This document shows, one piece after another, positions 10,756 through 20,956 of a stretch of 64,000 nucleotides of DNA (the first letter of the stretch is position 1; every line of letters begins with the position of its first letter). A program made the position numbers and the translations under genes. Source of the stretch: Riptortus pedestris (taxonomy: Eukaryota; Arthropoda; Insecta; Hemiptera; Alydidae); the NCBI GenBank assembly GCA_019009955.1, contig CM032230.1, positions 109,155,001 through 109,219,000 on the forward strand. The letters are read 5' to 3'. The notes under the pieces are model-generated. The model made no database searches. It was given only the letters and a program-made list of their open reading frames with translations, and was not told the origin of the DNA.

Positions 10756-11965
10756 GACTATATTTAAATATTATTGATATTCCACAGTCTGCCTTACATT
10801 AATATGTGTTTAGCAGTTGGAAAAGTTGCTACATACTTGGAAACGTCTGGGTATTAAGCTGGCTTCGGTTTATTAGTAGATGTTTTATATAGTTATGTCC
10901 GTGACAGTTTTTATCTGTACATCTTGTTATGTATTAAATGTGTGACTTATAAATTGAGAATTCATCAAATTATATGTGAGTATAGGGGCATAGGGAGTGA
11001 ATTGGGAGCCAGCTATAGGCCTTAGAAGGTAGAGCGACCGTAAAGAGCAAGGACTGTAGAGGTGAGCACCAAACTATTAGGGAGGGAGAGTGGACTGTAA
11101 CATCTTCAACATTATGGCTGGCCAAATTTCTCTCCACCGTATATAGGTAACCATATCATCTCCGAGTAAACTCCCTAACCCCAAACTCAAGCGACCCAAT
11201 TAAATATTAAAGGGGGCTCGACAGACAATTTTGGGAATTACTTGCTTGAAAGTGCCTAATAAATAATACGAATGTCCCCGACTTTGCAGTACTCAACGAA
11301 TTTTCTCGTGCATTAGCCACATTCAATGTTTATTTATTAATACTTCAATACTTAGAAAAATACACTCCAGTAAATATTTAATGCCTACAACTTTACATGG
11401 TAATATACATACTTTTTCTGTATCCCTTATAAATGAAGAAAATCCCAATTTTGTGTTTCAGTCTCACCAAACCCAAACTCTATAAGTCGCTTCGGCTGAT
11501 TTTAACTTCCTTGTGGAAAGAAAGAAAGCTTTGTAGTAACGAAAAATAACGTTTTTCGGATATCAACGTATAGATATTATCCGTTCGATCATTCCTGAAG
11601 TAATTTGATTAGATCCGTGTCAAGTAAGCCTAGCACATAACTCAAAAATGCTTAGCCATAGAAATTTAAAAATTCATATTTTGTGTTGTGGTCCTCTGTT
11701 GATCAAAATCGACGAAGAGAGAGGAGATGTTCAAAGAGGACGGAAAATAAATTTTGCAAATTAGAAAAAAAATAGTATAGATCCATTTTTGTTCATCATA
11801 AAAACAAAATCTGTAAATTATACTTTATGAAATATTTTATCCAATGCATTGGAACGGAGATAACTAATATAACTTTATGTTAAATGAAGTGCAGCAATAG
11901 ATTTAGTTTTTTGAATATAATAGGAGTACAAGAAAGTAATGAGTGTCCCACAGCAGACTACTTTT
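10756..11965. other. unique DNA, no gene recognised
   Basis: A slightly GC-richer patch lies at 10980-11160 (ggcatagggagtg, gggagggagagtgg). No exon, RNA or repeat could be supported. Confidence 0.35.
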
Positions 11966-12235
11966 TCATTTATTGTTTGAACTTGTTACTCGCATGATGG
12001 TCAAGTAATTCCATCCCTTGTTATGACCTGTACAAGCCATTTGTACTAAGCTAAACATATCTCTTCTATTTTCTCTTACTTCCTTACATGTTCTTTCTTG
12101 CGACAAACTCTTAATATCTAGTCCTTTTTGTGATCCTGGTGCAAATAAGGAAAACAAATCAAAGTAGTTTTCATTCTCAGTCTGGTAAATTAATCTTTTT
12201 TGACTAATGTACTCATTTGTTAAAGCCCTATTAAA
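11966..12235 (-). CDS. open coding-like segment, possible last exon or pseudogene
   Basis: Minus-strand frame open for 89 codons, ending in TGA at 11966-11968. It contains the stretches NEYISQKRLIYQTENENYF, FSLFAPGSQKGLDIKSLSQE, RRDMFSLVQMACTGHNKG and WNYLTIMRV. Residue composition is protein-like and not the K/N/I/F bias of AT-rich chance frames. Upstream AG dinucleotides at the start of the open segment (aaatag, ttaatag) could be acceptors, but the pyrimidine tract is weak. Not assigned to a family. It may be the terminal exon of a minus-strand gene or a remnant of a mobile-element protein. Confidence 0.4.
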   Translation of the reverse strand, partial: FNRALTNEYISQKRLIYQTENENYFDLFSLFAPGSQKGLDIKSLSQERTCKEVRENRRDMFSLVQMACTGHNKGWNYLTIMRVTSSNNK

Positions 12236-12384
12236 CTATTTAACCTTTTAGCGAACCATAAAACTTAAATACCAACCTTTTCTTAGTCCATAATAATATG
12301 TTATACAACCATAGCCAATCTTCGATCAAAACAATCTTGAATAAAGAGTTGCCATAGTTTTACGAGAACCAGCAAGACGGTTTC

Positions 12385-12440
12385 CGCAAATACATACATT
12401 TTTCAAGGTTGCACCTAGTAGACTTCTTAACATGCATCTT

Positions 12441-12495
<55 letters not shown>

Positions 12496-12775
12496 GTATT
12501 TTTTTTATCATAGGATAAGCCCAAGAAATTACCTTATTCGCTAAATGTCATTATTAAAGAAGGGTCTAGATGAGAACACTTTTTGATAATAAAATAGAAT
12601 ATCCTCTGTTGACGGTATTCTTTATTTTCTGGCAGTAAATTCTGCTGCACACACTCCTGATTAATAAACTTTAAAAAATAATCGTAAAGAGGAACACCCC
12701 AACAGAACTAGATTTTAATTCCATTGGTAAATAAGTTAGAACTCAACCACTTCCTTAAGAAATCCCATATGATAT
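12385..12775. repeat. repeat R3, copy C, with internal TA microsatellite
   Basis: Starts 'gcaaatacatacatttttcaaggttgca', is interrupted by a TA tract (12443-12492), and continues with 'cccaagaaatta', 'ttctttattttctggcagtaaattctgctg', 'gattaataaactttaaaa' and 'ccccaacagaact'. Same unit as the pair at 8.5-9.06 kb. Confidence 0.6.
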
Positions 12776-13383
12776 TTCTCTACAGCAAGAAACTGAATCT
12801 TCTGTGTTAAAACGTCTACTACAATGATCCTTTTTAGAGGAAATTATTATTGGATATATCCAATCTCCCTTTTACCCGAGATGAATAAAGTCGTAGCTAA
12901 TGGTGTCTTAAGGTCTCCAACTCCAAGAATAAGCCCACAGTTTCCTTCTGTTCAATATATAAATATATTTCTGCTTTAATTGTCTTTGTTTTTGGAACCC
13001 AAGTTATCTTTTTACCTTCATAAATCACTTGTTAGCCCTTTGCTTTAATATTGGTCTACAAATTTCAATATAGAGTTTATCTCTCCTTATTTTAAAATCG
13101 GAATCCTTGCAAGTTGAGGGCATGTGGTTGTTTCCCAAACTTTCTTATAAATTATTAAAAGGATGTTTGTTTGTTTTTTTTTTTAATCTTGGTGGACGAT
13201 TTTGTTCATTAACTCGTGAATTTCATAATAGTAAGTATATTCATAACTGAGAATGAACAGTTTTTGGTCGAGAATTTCTTGAGGATTCAATGGATTTTAA
13301 ATTGTCTTTTTTAACTGATATTTAGCAGTGAATATGATATTGCAACAAAATTATTAAGAAACAATTCAGATATATTTAGTAAA
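12776..13383. other. unique AT-rich DNA with broken frames
   Basis: On the minus strand several short open pieces are separated by stops (for example LNPQEILDQKLFILSYEY and KTPLATTLFISGKREIGYI). This suggests decayed coding DNA, but no family is recognised and no continuous exon can be drawn. Confidence 0.25.
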
Positions 13384-13494
13384 TCAGTTAGAGAGCTCTT
13401 CCACATTTTCTGCCATATCTTGACGAGCCCGTTTAGCCCGTTGCTTTATGCTTTCTTCATAAAATATCCAAGATTTTTTTCTTTTTTTTTCTGC
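13384..13494 (-). CDS. candidate last coding exon, minus strand
   Basis: After the acceptor-like 'ttcaataattattcatccag' the minus strand is open for 36 codons: AEKKRKKSWIFYEES, then IKQRAKRARQDMAEN and VEELSN, then TGA. The piece is lysine/arginine-rich with an acidic end. About 130 bp upstream (minus-strand sense) a donor-like 'ttttaa/gtaagt' at 13626 closes another open stretch that includes DYYTAILDCFRNKVNIYI, which has an in-frame stop upstream with no acceptor after it. The phases of the two pieces do not clearly match. The locus may be a decayed gene or two unrelated open pieces. Confidence 0.3.
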   Translation of the reverse strand, partial: AEKKRKKSWIFYEESIKQRAKRARQDMAENVEELSN

Positions 13495-14007
13495 CTGGAT
13501 GAATAATTATTGAAGCTTTTCTTAGGGATTTGTATGGCTCAGGTTTTTGTCATATTCAGCGATAGATGACATAGTCTATTTAACAAGACCATGAAATTAG
13601 TTCTCTGGTAGGATAAATTACTTACTTAAAACTACAGCCATATCTTCAATGTTATCCAGGGTATTATGAATATAAATGTTGACCTTGTTCCTAAAGCAAT
13701 CCAATATAGCTGTATAGTAATCCACTTTCGATGTTTTTAAGTATGAACCAATTTGTTGGCAGGGTTAATGTCACTAGCAAGCGATCACATCCATATCAAT
13801 TCAGGCTAATACTTTTTAGAAGTGCCCTTTTAAGATCCTTTCTCTGCCCGTCTTGATCCAGAATATATTTGGATTCCTATCACATTTTTATATTTTAGCT
13901 CTTCTATCTCCTCCGCTTATCCTACTTCATTTAAACCTGTCTTTAAAATAATCCCCTTACTAATATATCTTTGAACAACTAATGCATCATATTACTTTTT
14001 AAATATT

Positions 14008-14059
<52 letters not shown>

Positions 14060-14480
14060 TAACATGTGTGGGATGGATGATGTATGTCCTTTTAAGAATG
14101 GAGATAAATAGAATTTAATTGGTACCTCTTCCCAGACCAATTTATGCTGATTAGCAGAATTAGTAATTATCTGATTTCACTGATACTGGAAATTCCGTCC
14201 AAAATTTATAGAAAATAATTGGCTACAAATTACATTTATAACTATAGTCTAAGAAATGTTCTGAAGTATGTAATTCAGTTAAATTTCTGTTTCCTACATT
14301 ATTATTAAGTGTCACCTGTTTGTTGGGTAATGATGTTATTTAAATTTAGTTTTGCCCAGGTATAATAAGGAGGCAAAATACTTTCGAGGTAGATAATATG
14401 AATTTATTACTCTGATAATTTTCAGACATTCATTTATGAATTTAGTCGAAAAGTTAAATAAATAATTAACATTTCATCTT
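13495..14480. other. unique AT-rich DNA with TA microsatellite
   Basis: Contains an isolated TA tract (14015-14057) not flanked by HINE sequence. Apart from the open stretch ending at 13626 (see the previous entry) nothing is recognised. Confidence 0.35.
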
Positions 14481-14489
14481 AATCCTAAA

Positions 14490-14720
14490 AAGGGAAGGAA
14501 TGCAGGAGGAAGAGGAAGGGGAAGGAGGGGGTGGGGGTTGAACACCTGCTGGCACCCTCACCCCCACCCCCTTGTTAATGGGAGGGGAGGGTGGAGTGAC
14601 GTCAAGGGGAGCCTGTAGCCATGGCAACGTGACGTCACGGGAATAGGGTCACGCCCAAGCAAGAGCCCCAGACTACCAGCCGCCTAGGGATGAGGCGACC
14701 TCTCACTCACATCTCATCCA
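14490..14720. promoter_or_regulatory. GC-rich candidate promoter/enhancer with CRE and X-box sites
   Basis: A sharp GC-rich patch in AT-rich surroundings. It holds two perfect CRE palindromes TGACGTCA (14597-14604 and 14630-14637). Between them is GTAGCCATGGCAAC (14615-14628), which fits the RFX X-box consensus GTHNYYATRRNAAC. Upstream, a G-rich run (gggggtgggggt, 14526-14538) faces a C-rich run (cccccaccccc, 14561-14571) able to form a hairpin or G-quadruplex. An X-box beside a CRE is a known composite arrangement. No transcription start or first exon could be identified, so which gene it serves and in which direction is unknown. Confidence 0.45.
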
Positions 14721-14883
14721 ATTTACTACTCAAACTATTGCCAAGTGAGGCAACTTGCCATCAGCAAATGTACTCCGGCCCCACTTAGTGTTGTGACATT
14801 TTTAAAGGATTCGAGACCTCGCTTCCCCTGAAATAGGACCCCCTCCCCTCTCATTTATATAGATCCGAATTAAAACAGAAAAG
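14721..14883. other. short unique segment
   Basis: Still somewhat GC-rich next to the regulatory patch. No feature recognised. Confidence 0.3.
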
Positions 14884-15790
14884 TCCGTCACGCAGGGGCT
14901 GCGTAAACTAAGCAGATTTCCGTCAAGAAGTTTTGCAATAGAGAAATCTACATACAGATAAAACTTAACACCACCGTTAATATTAAGTGAATAAATACAA
15001 ACAGTAATGAGAAATATTTCAGTCAATTTTAATAACCACCCAACGGAAAGCGCCTAAATTGTAAACAAACAGGTCTGTCAACCTCTCAGGGCTGAACAGA
15101 TAGATAAAAATATTCATCACCGGAAAAAAAAAAAAATTATTGAAATATATATGAAAATTACATATCATTTTATTGAAAACTATTTACTTTATCTTGTACT
15201 GTAATTTATAATGAATCAGAATAATTTTTATCACATTCTCTCAAATTTTAGTACTCCAAGAGCTTAAGTTGGGGGAAGGGATCAACAGTACATTTTTACA
15301 TGAATCTTGTATAATAAAAGTCTCTTGAAAACAATATTTAGTATTAAAGCTTCTATTATTGTTTACGTGACGTGAGTGGAAGTGGGGGCTTACTGAATGC
15401 TGAAAAATTATAAATGCAAATATCTCGGTTAATATTCAAGGCAGAGAATAAATACAGATAACAATATTCATAGTACATTTAATTTGCAATCAGATTTGTT
15501 CTATAGAATTTTTCGATCTGACGTACAGTAACAGAGTTATTTCTAATTTTCAAAATTCTCCCCCTTTAAACCCTGCCCTCTCCCCCTTGTCCGATTTTAG
15601 CCTTTATCGAACTTGATCTTCAGTTTTGCATGAAACGACAATATATATCGAGTCTGGTCACGATAAATCAATAATTTCGAACGCTAGAGCGTTAACAGAC
15701 AAATATATCTATAATTTTGAATGGACCTCATTTTCGTGGTCTCCTGGGTAGGATAGATGTTCTATTCTAGAGAGAAGAAATGTTTCTTAA
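14884..15790 (+). mobile_element. HINE-like element, long 0.9-kb variant
   Basis: Begins TCCGTCACGCAGGGGCTGCG. It carries the 5' inner inverted motif (gaagttttgcaatagagaaatct), then an extra ~350-bp segment (taacaccaccgtt, ttttagtactccaagagctt) shared with the copies at 29846 and 34505. The standard body follows, to 'aacgctagagcgttaacagacaaatatatc' with almost no microsatellite. 'gaatggacctcattttcgtggtctcctgggtaggat' is present but the hairpin terminus is lost. Confidence 0.85.
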
Positions 15791-16079
15791 ATCCCATAAT
15801 GAGTAAGAACTGATTTCTCCTACTGGAATTCTGCATAAAGGTCTCCCACACTCCCCCAACACTCCCCACAAAATAAGTTTATTACCCACTTGCTTAAATG
15901 CAATATAGATGACTTCATATTTCTCCCTTTCTCTATGTGAATACTAGTTGAATTTTTAATTCAGTACGAGACGTTAGTGATATAGCAGATAATTCATTTA
16001 TTTAAATGATTTTATTTAAATGATCTAAGAAAATACTGCGATTTTGAAAATGCATAACCATTTCCGTAAGAAAATAAAG

Positions 16080-16190
16080 TCTGTCACTCAGGGGCTGTGA
16101 AGACTAAGCAGATTTCCCAGGTGCTGGCACTAGTTATCTTATCTCACCTTATATGCCCTCTATTTATATGTAAAAAATCCTTTACCTGCC
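16080..16190 (+). mobile_element. HINE-like 5' end fragment
   Basis: 'tctgtcactcaggggctgtgaagactaagcagatttccc' followed by 'ggtgctggcactag', the short-5' subtype also seen at 27780. The body is missing; an unattached TA tract lies at 16270-16311. Confidence 0.7.
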
Positions 16191-16267
16191 TAATTTCTCA
16201 CAAAATGTCAGAGGGGCAAGACTGAAGGGTAGATTTAAGTTGTAGTCAGCATACTCATCAAACTGGC

Positions 16268-16314
<47 letters not shown>

Positions 16315-16439
16315 GCATATACAAATGGAGTTTAAGGAAATGCGATTTGAAGGAAAGGCTATCTTTATTCGGTGGGGCGAGTATGAAGAAGGATGACTGC
16401 AGAATCTTTATAAAGAAATATTGTACTGGGGTCTAGAGT

Positions 16440-16800
16440 AAGAAGCCAGCTCAAAAAGAAGTCAGCTTCTCTCGGCCCCTTATCATCTCAGTGATAATAT
16501 TAAAAAGATACGCTCCCTTCATACGACCACTATCGTCGGGGTTTTTTTTTTTTATTTTTATTTTCTTTTTTTATCTGTGCGGTCTCGGAATTAGCCCGGC
16601 TTCGTCCCCTTTTTACCATCTTTCCATTCCTTTTTTTTCCTTCTTTTCCTCCCTCCTTCTCTTTCCTCCGTTCGCATTTAAACCCCCGCGGCAGAGCTCT
16701 TTTGTCGCGCGAGGGGGCGGGGGTATTTGGCCCTTTAAGTCTCTTCCCTTTATCGTCTCTTGCGTTTGAGCTCATTGTAATTTTGAGCCGGCATTCGAAA
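16440..16800. other. GC/pyrimidine-rich island, function unknown
   Basis: Pyrimidine-rich on the plus strand (poly-T, then cccctttttaccatc, tttcctccctccttctc), followed by a CpG-rich patch (cccccgcggcagagc, gtcgcgcgagggggcgggg). Open frames on both strands are composition artefacts. It could be a CpG-type promoter, a 5' exon or a degraded element. No TATA, initiator or splice signal decides between them. Confidence 0.3.
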
Positions 16801-17335
16801 TGAAATGGCTTATGAAATAACTCGAAGGGTAATTGTAGACGAGTATTAATATCTTCTGGATACCAAACGGAAAGGAAATGTTAGCCATCTTGTAGTATCC
16901 CCGCCATTATTGCAGGCAAACTAAAAGGGTCGCTTAATATTGTCCTTTGAATTCTCAAAGAAATAATATAACTAAAAAAAAATATTTTATGATTTCTTCT
17001 ATTTTTTGTTTTGCTTGCAATATAGATAGCGGCTTATGAGAAAATATTACGGAGCTTACTTAATTTTTATAAATAAAACGCAATTAATGTTCTTGAAGTG
17101 ATACCCAATTCTACCACAAACCCAACAAAGTATCAAATTAAACCAATTAACAGTGATTTTGTCTATTGTTGTATATTGATGGTTCAAAAAAAAAAAAATG
17201 CACATCCTGAAACACACACTCCAATAATAATTTCTGTACATCTAAAATAATTAATCTAAAAAATTCGAATCCCCTAAAAATAATTACAATATGCAATCAC
17301 ATTAAGTCATGCAATCCGTAAGCAAGAAAATTTTC
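16801..17335. other. unique AT-rich DNA
   Basis: Nothing recognised. Confidence 0.4.
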
Positions 17336-17410
17336 GACGTACAACCTCCGTTATCCTAGGAGGACCTGGAATTAGTATATCCCGGAGGACTGGAGGATTT
17401 GTGACCAGTT
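17336..17410 (-). mobile_element. SINE family 2 fragment
   Basis: 'acaacctccgttatcctaggaggacctggaattagtatatcccggagg' matches the 'cgttaaccaaggaggaccgggaatgagttgtctcc' block of the full copy at 6165-6480. The tRNA-like head is absent. Confidence 0.55.
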
Positions 17411-17439
17411 TACGCTCAGTTCATGATTTAAAGAACGAG

Positions 17440-17705
17440 GAAAACAAGAAAGTAAGAATAACACACTTAATACTTAAGCTGCAAAATAATACATAGAACA
17501 ACAATTGTAAAACATCTGTAGCTTAACTTAAGATTGGTAGTGCAGCATTTTTCATAATAACAGAGATATTTTGGTCGAATCCCCTCTCTAAACTTCGCAC
17601 TATTCCAGGTCCAATTTCAGCCAGTAACACATATGATCTTCAGTGTTGACTGAAATGGTTAAATATCGAGTGTGGTATCGATCAGATAAAAAATGACTTC
17701 AAAGA
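17440..17705 (+). mobile_element. HINE-like internal fragment
   Basis: Matches the interior of the 27780 subtype: 'caagaaagtaagaataa', 'taatacatagaacaacaattg', 'ttcataataacagagatat', 'ggtccaatttcagcca', 'aatggttaaatatcgag' and 'ggtatcgatcaga'. Both ends are missing. Confidence 0.65.
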
Positions 17706-17966
17706 TTTGATTTATTTATTGTTTATTTGGTGAGCTCCGCAACTAGGCGATGTCTCTCAGTATCATTTATTTTCAATTTCTTAAGTTAAAATAAAGAAAT
17801 AAAGAAAATGTCAAAATTATTAAGACAGTATAAAATATAGCTATATATAAAACTAATGATTAAAATAAAACTAAGGAACCGTTAAAATAAAACTATGTAA
17901 AACTATAATTTTTGTGACAAATCCTGGCTTGAGGATGATGAAAGTCTAAGGCACAAGTTTAAAAAG
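17706..17966. other. unique AT-rich DNA
   Basis: Nothing recognised; short gap between two HINE-family insertions. Confidence 0.4.
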
Positions 17967-18447
17967 TCCGTCACGCAGGGGCTGCGTAAACTAAGCAGAT
18001 TTCCCACGTGAAGTTATACAGTAGATAAATCTGCCCAATAACAACTGGTTTAGTAAGGTATCTCTAAACCTATTCAAGAGAGACGAGTAGTTAAGGAAAA
18101 GGCCGCCAGAGCTCTCGGCGAAACGTCCCGAACATAGCCGACCCCTGCCGATCATACACAGAATACAAATGCAAATATCTCGGTTAATATTCAAGATAGA
18201 AAATAAATGTATAGAACAATATTTATAGTAAATTTAATTTCAAATAAGATTGATCGTATACACTTTTTCGATCTGACGCATAATAACGGAGATATTTTGA
18301 ATTTTCAAAATTCCCCTCTCTAAACCCCCCCTCTTACTGGTCCGATTTCAGCCATTAACGAACTTGATCTTTCTTTTTACATAAAATGATTAAATTTCGA
18401 GTTTGGTAACGATCAAACAAAAATTGCGACTGCTAGAGCGTTAACAG

Positions 18448-18517
<70 letters not shown>

Positions 18518-18641
18518 CTTTGAACGGACCTCATTTTCGTCATCTCCTGGGTAGGATCGATGGACATTTGAAGAAATTTTTCGAAACTCGCGTCATGAGT
18601 ACGACCTCAATAGCTGATTTCCCTTAAGGGAAATCTGCTAA
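17967..18641 (+). mobile_element. HINE-like element, complete reference copy
   Basis: Best complete copy (about 675 bp). Order: TCCGTCACGCAGGGGCTGCG (with cgcag/ctgcg mini-hairpin), AGCAGATTTCCC, E-box cacgtg and a second inverted gataaatctgc. The body follows, with aaatatctcggttaatattcaagat and taacggagatat, then the C-run before ggtccgatttcagcc and the hairpin region gcgactgctagagcg. A TA microsatellite spans 18452-18516. After it come 'gaacggacctcattttcgtc', 'gatcgatggacatttgaag' and 'gcgtcatgagtacgacctc'. The end is hairpin TTTCCCTTAAGGGAAA and TCTGCTAA. The 5' AGCAGATTTCCC and 3' GGGAAATCTGCT are exact 12-bp inverted copies. No ORF, so movement would need a helicase-bearing relative in trans. 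Confidence 0.9.
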
Positions 18642-18834
18642 AATGTATTATACAGCCTAGTTCAGAAAAGCCACATACTAATTAGTGGCATAATTTAAAA
18701 TAAAAGCATAGAGTGATGAGTGGAGTAGGTGAGGTTTAAAGTTTGTTGTAAATGTTAATTGTCTTCAAGTGATTTAAGAGTGTGTTTATATGTGGGCTAC
18801 CTTCTGTCAATAGTTCGTGTAAGTCGCGTAAAAT
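18642..18834. other. short unique gap
   Basis: Nothing recognised. Confidence 0.4.
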
Positions 18835-19195
18835 CTGATTCGAAGACGTCATCACACAATGAATTTGCGTGTATTTCGCAAAATGAAGCTTGAAAAACAA
18901 TAATTGGTATTTAAGTTTTGAATAAAATGGAACATGATATAATAGTTTATCGTCATTATGACATGATTAGGAGAGGGGTTTTTTCTGAAGGCCGAAAAAT
19001 AAAATGTTGAAAAAACACCTTAATATTCAAGATATAGAGAACATGTTCATTTTCAATAAATAGAATAGATAGGTTCTATTCAATGTTTCGATCCGAAAAA
19101 TAATAACGGAGATATTTTGTATTTTGGAAATTCCCCCTCATGAGTACAACCTCAATACCTGATTTCTATTAAGGGAACTCAGCTAATTAAATTAG
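18835..19195 (+). mobile_element. HINE-like element with internal deletion
   Basis: Long-5' variant (gacgtcatcacacaatgaatttgcgtgtatttcgc, ttggtatttaag). The body runs to 'aacggagatattttgtattttgg' and then, without the C-run, acgacc block or microsatellite, jumps to 'catgagtacaacctcaatacctgatttctattaagggaactcagctaa'. It is an internally deleted copy that kept both termini. Confidence 0.75.
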
Positions 19196-19299
19196 GAGGA
19201 GCAAAATAAAATATTTAAAAGTCTGAGGACAGTAGAAATACGGTTGCGATATATTTAGTATCAATTTGAAAGATTTGGGGAATTGAAGCTATTCATAAT

Positions 19300-19432
19300 A
19301 GTTATTTTCATCACTAGTACGCAAAGTGTATCTTTTCTGTACGAGGTCGAGTTTCACGTACGAGGCGAAGCCGAGTTCGGGAATAAGACCGAGTACAGAA
19401 AATATACTTTGCGTACGTATGTTGAAAATGAC
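19300..19432. repeat. imperfect palindrome with ~47-bp arms
   Basis: The left arm (ttttcatcactagtacgcaaag, then tgtatcttttctgtac) and right arm (gtacagaaaatatactttgcg, then tacgtatgttgaaaatg) are inverted copies around a ~35-bp centre (gaggcgaagccgagttcg). A third partial copy of the arm sits at 19755-19795. The sequence would form a strong hairpin. Confidence 0.7.
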
Positions 19433-19433
19433 T

Positions 19434-19855
19434 TTTCATTATACTGTACCTATTCTTAAAAGGAAATAAGGTAAATATTTTAATATTTTTATTCTTATAA
19501 AAAAATCAGAAGATAAAGATATGAATTCTAAAATATGAAACATATGTTTTGATTTAATAAATACAGGTTAAGTAAGTATGCAATATACAATGAATGATAT
19601 TATTATTATTTATTAACGTCCACTTTTTGCAACTTAGGCTAATCGGGACGGGTTATCTACAGGTTACCACCCTTTTCTAGCCAGGGTGGGATTTTAGGAT
19701 GTTATTTAAATAATGAATGATAGTATAATGAGGAATATTCCAATAACAGCTGTTACTTTTCTGTACTAGTGAAGAAAAGTATCACTTTGCGTACTCAAAC
19801 GATACACTGAAAACACATGTTATTTTAACAGTATAATGAAAACATAATTTGTAGT
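19434..19855. mobile_element. possible foldback element with 15-bp terminal inverted repeats
   Basis: Bounded by ttttcattatactgt (19434) and acagtataatgaaaa (about 19840). Inside are a fragment of SINE family 1 and another partial copy of the neighbouring palindrome arm. It may be one composite palindromic element with the 19300-19432 hairpin. No ORF. Confidence 0.35.
19609..19715 (-). mobile_element. SINE family 1, tail half only
   Basis: 'tattaacgtccactttttgcaacttaggctaatcgggacggg', then 'gttaccacccttttctagccagggtggga'. On the minus strand this is the 3' half of the SINE, so the copy is 5'-truncated (no tRNA-like head), as expected from incomplete reverse transcription. Confidence 0.8.
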
Positions 19856-20061
19856 GTAACGTGGGAAGACATTACAATGAAATTACATTGTATGCCAATT
19901 CTTCTATGCTTTGATGTGACTCAGGTTCCCGCACCAATGAAGTGTCTGGAGAGTCCTTCCCACGCTATAGTACTACATTAATGAAATAATTTCGGGCTAC
20001 CTCAAATATCAGCTGTCATGATATCTCTGTTAATCAATAGTATATTATTCATACTTAAATC

Positions 20062-20485
20062 TCCGTCACGCAGATAATGCATAAACTAAGCAGATTATGC
20101 ATGTCTGACATAACACTCTTATGATCTCATCTCACCACATATTCTCTATTTCTATGTAAAACCCCACGAGTGAAAAGGGTTATTTTTTTTTGAGGGGGTT
20201 ACTGAAGGCTGAAAGCAGAAAAGCACAAATAACTCGCTTAATACTTGAGTTACGAAAAAATGTAAAGCATAACCATTGTAGAACGTCAATAGTTTAACAA
20301 AATAGATTCTATAACATTTTTCGAACAGAGTCATAATAACAGAGATATTTTGACTTTTTTTTTTAAAAAAAAAACCTCTAACCCCCCCCCCCCCTTCTTA
20401 TTCCACCCCAGATTTCAGACATCAACTAATATGATTTTTAGTGTGTAATGAAACAGTGGCATAGAAGAAATAAATATTGTTGATT
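20062..20485 (+). mobile_element. HINE-like element, 3'-truncated
   Basis: 'tccgtcacgcagataatgcataaactaagcagattatgc' is a 5' end with a damaged inner palindrome. The body follows ('gaaggctgaaagcag', 'ataactcgcttaatac', 'cataataacagagatat', a 13-base C-run, 'agatttcagacatcaacta'). The copy stops before the microsatellite. Confidence 0.75.
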
Positions 20486-20499
20486 CACTTCCGCAAAAT

Positions 20500-20765
20500 C
20501 TTCATTGATGACGTCACCATATACTACATATTTGTATGTATCTCAAAAAGTATTAGCTCAATGAAAACAATATTTTGTACTTACACGATGTACAATTTAT
20601 TTCGAGATTTAACAGCTTATTGTTAATATTGCATGTGTCGGAGTGGGGGTTTACTGAAGGCTGAAAACTAAAAAATGCTAATATTTCAATTAATATTAAA
20701 GATAGGGAATAAATGTATGTAAAAATATTTATAGTAAATTTTATTTGCAATAAGATTGATTCTAT

Positions 20766-20852
<87 letters not shown>

Positions 20853-20956
20853 TTTATGTGGACCTTAATATCTTCATCTACTACATAGGATCGATGGACA
20901 TTTGCACACGTCAAAAATTGCGTCATGAGTACAATCTCAATTGAAATCTGCTAAAA
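20500..20956 (+). mobile_element. HINE-like element with long TA tract
   Basis: Starts in the long-5' region (tgatgacgtcaccatatactac, tttgtatgtatctcaaaaag), so its first ~50 bases are missing. The body runs to 'aagattgattctataaaat' and a TA tract (20770-20850) that replaces the C-run/ccgatttcag block. It ends 'ggatcgatggacatttg', 'gcgtcatgagtacaatctcaattgaaatctgctaaaaa'. It may be the distal half of a larger composite with 20062-20485. Confidence 0.7.

Noticed and set aside
17967..18641. HINE copies as TIR-type MITEs
   Set aside because: The inverted 12-mers are subterminal on the 5' side, the 3' end is a hairpin plus CTAA, and no consistent target duplication was seen; a Helentron-like plan fits better.
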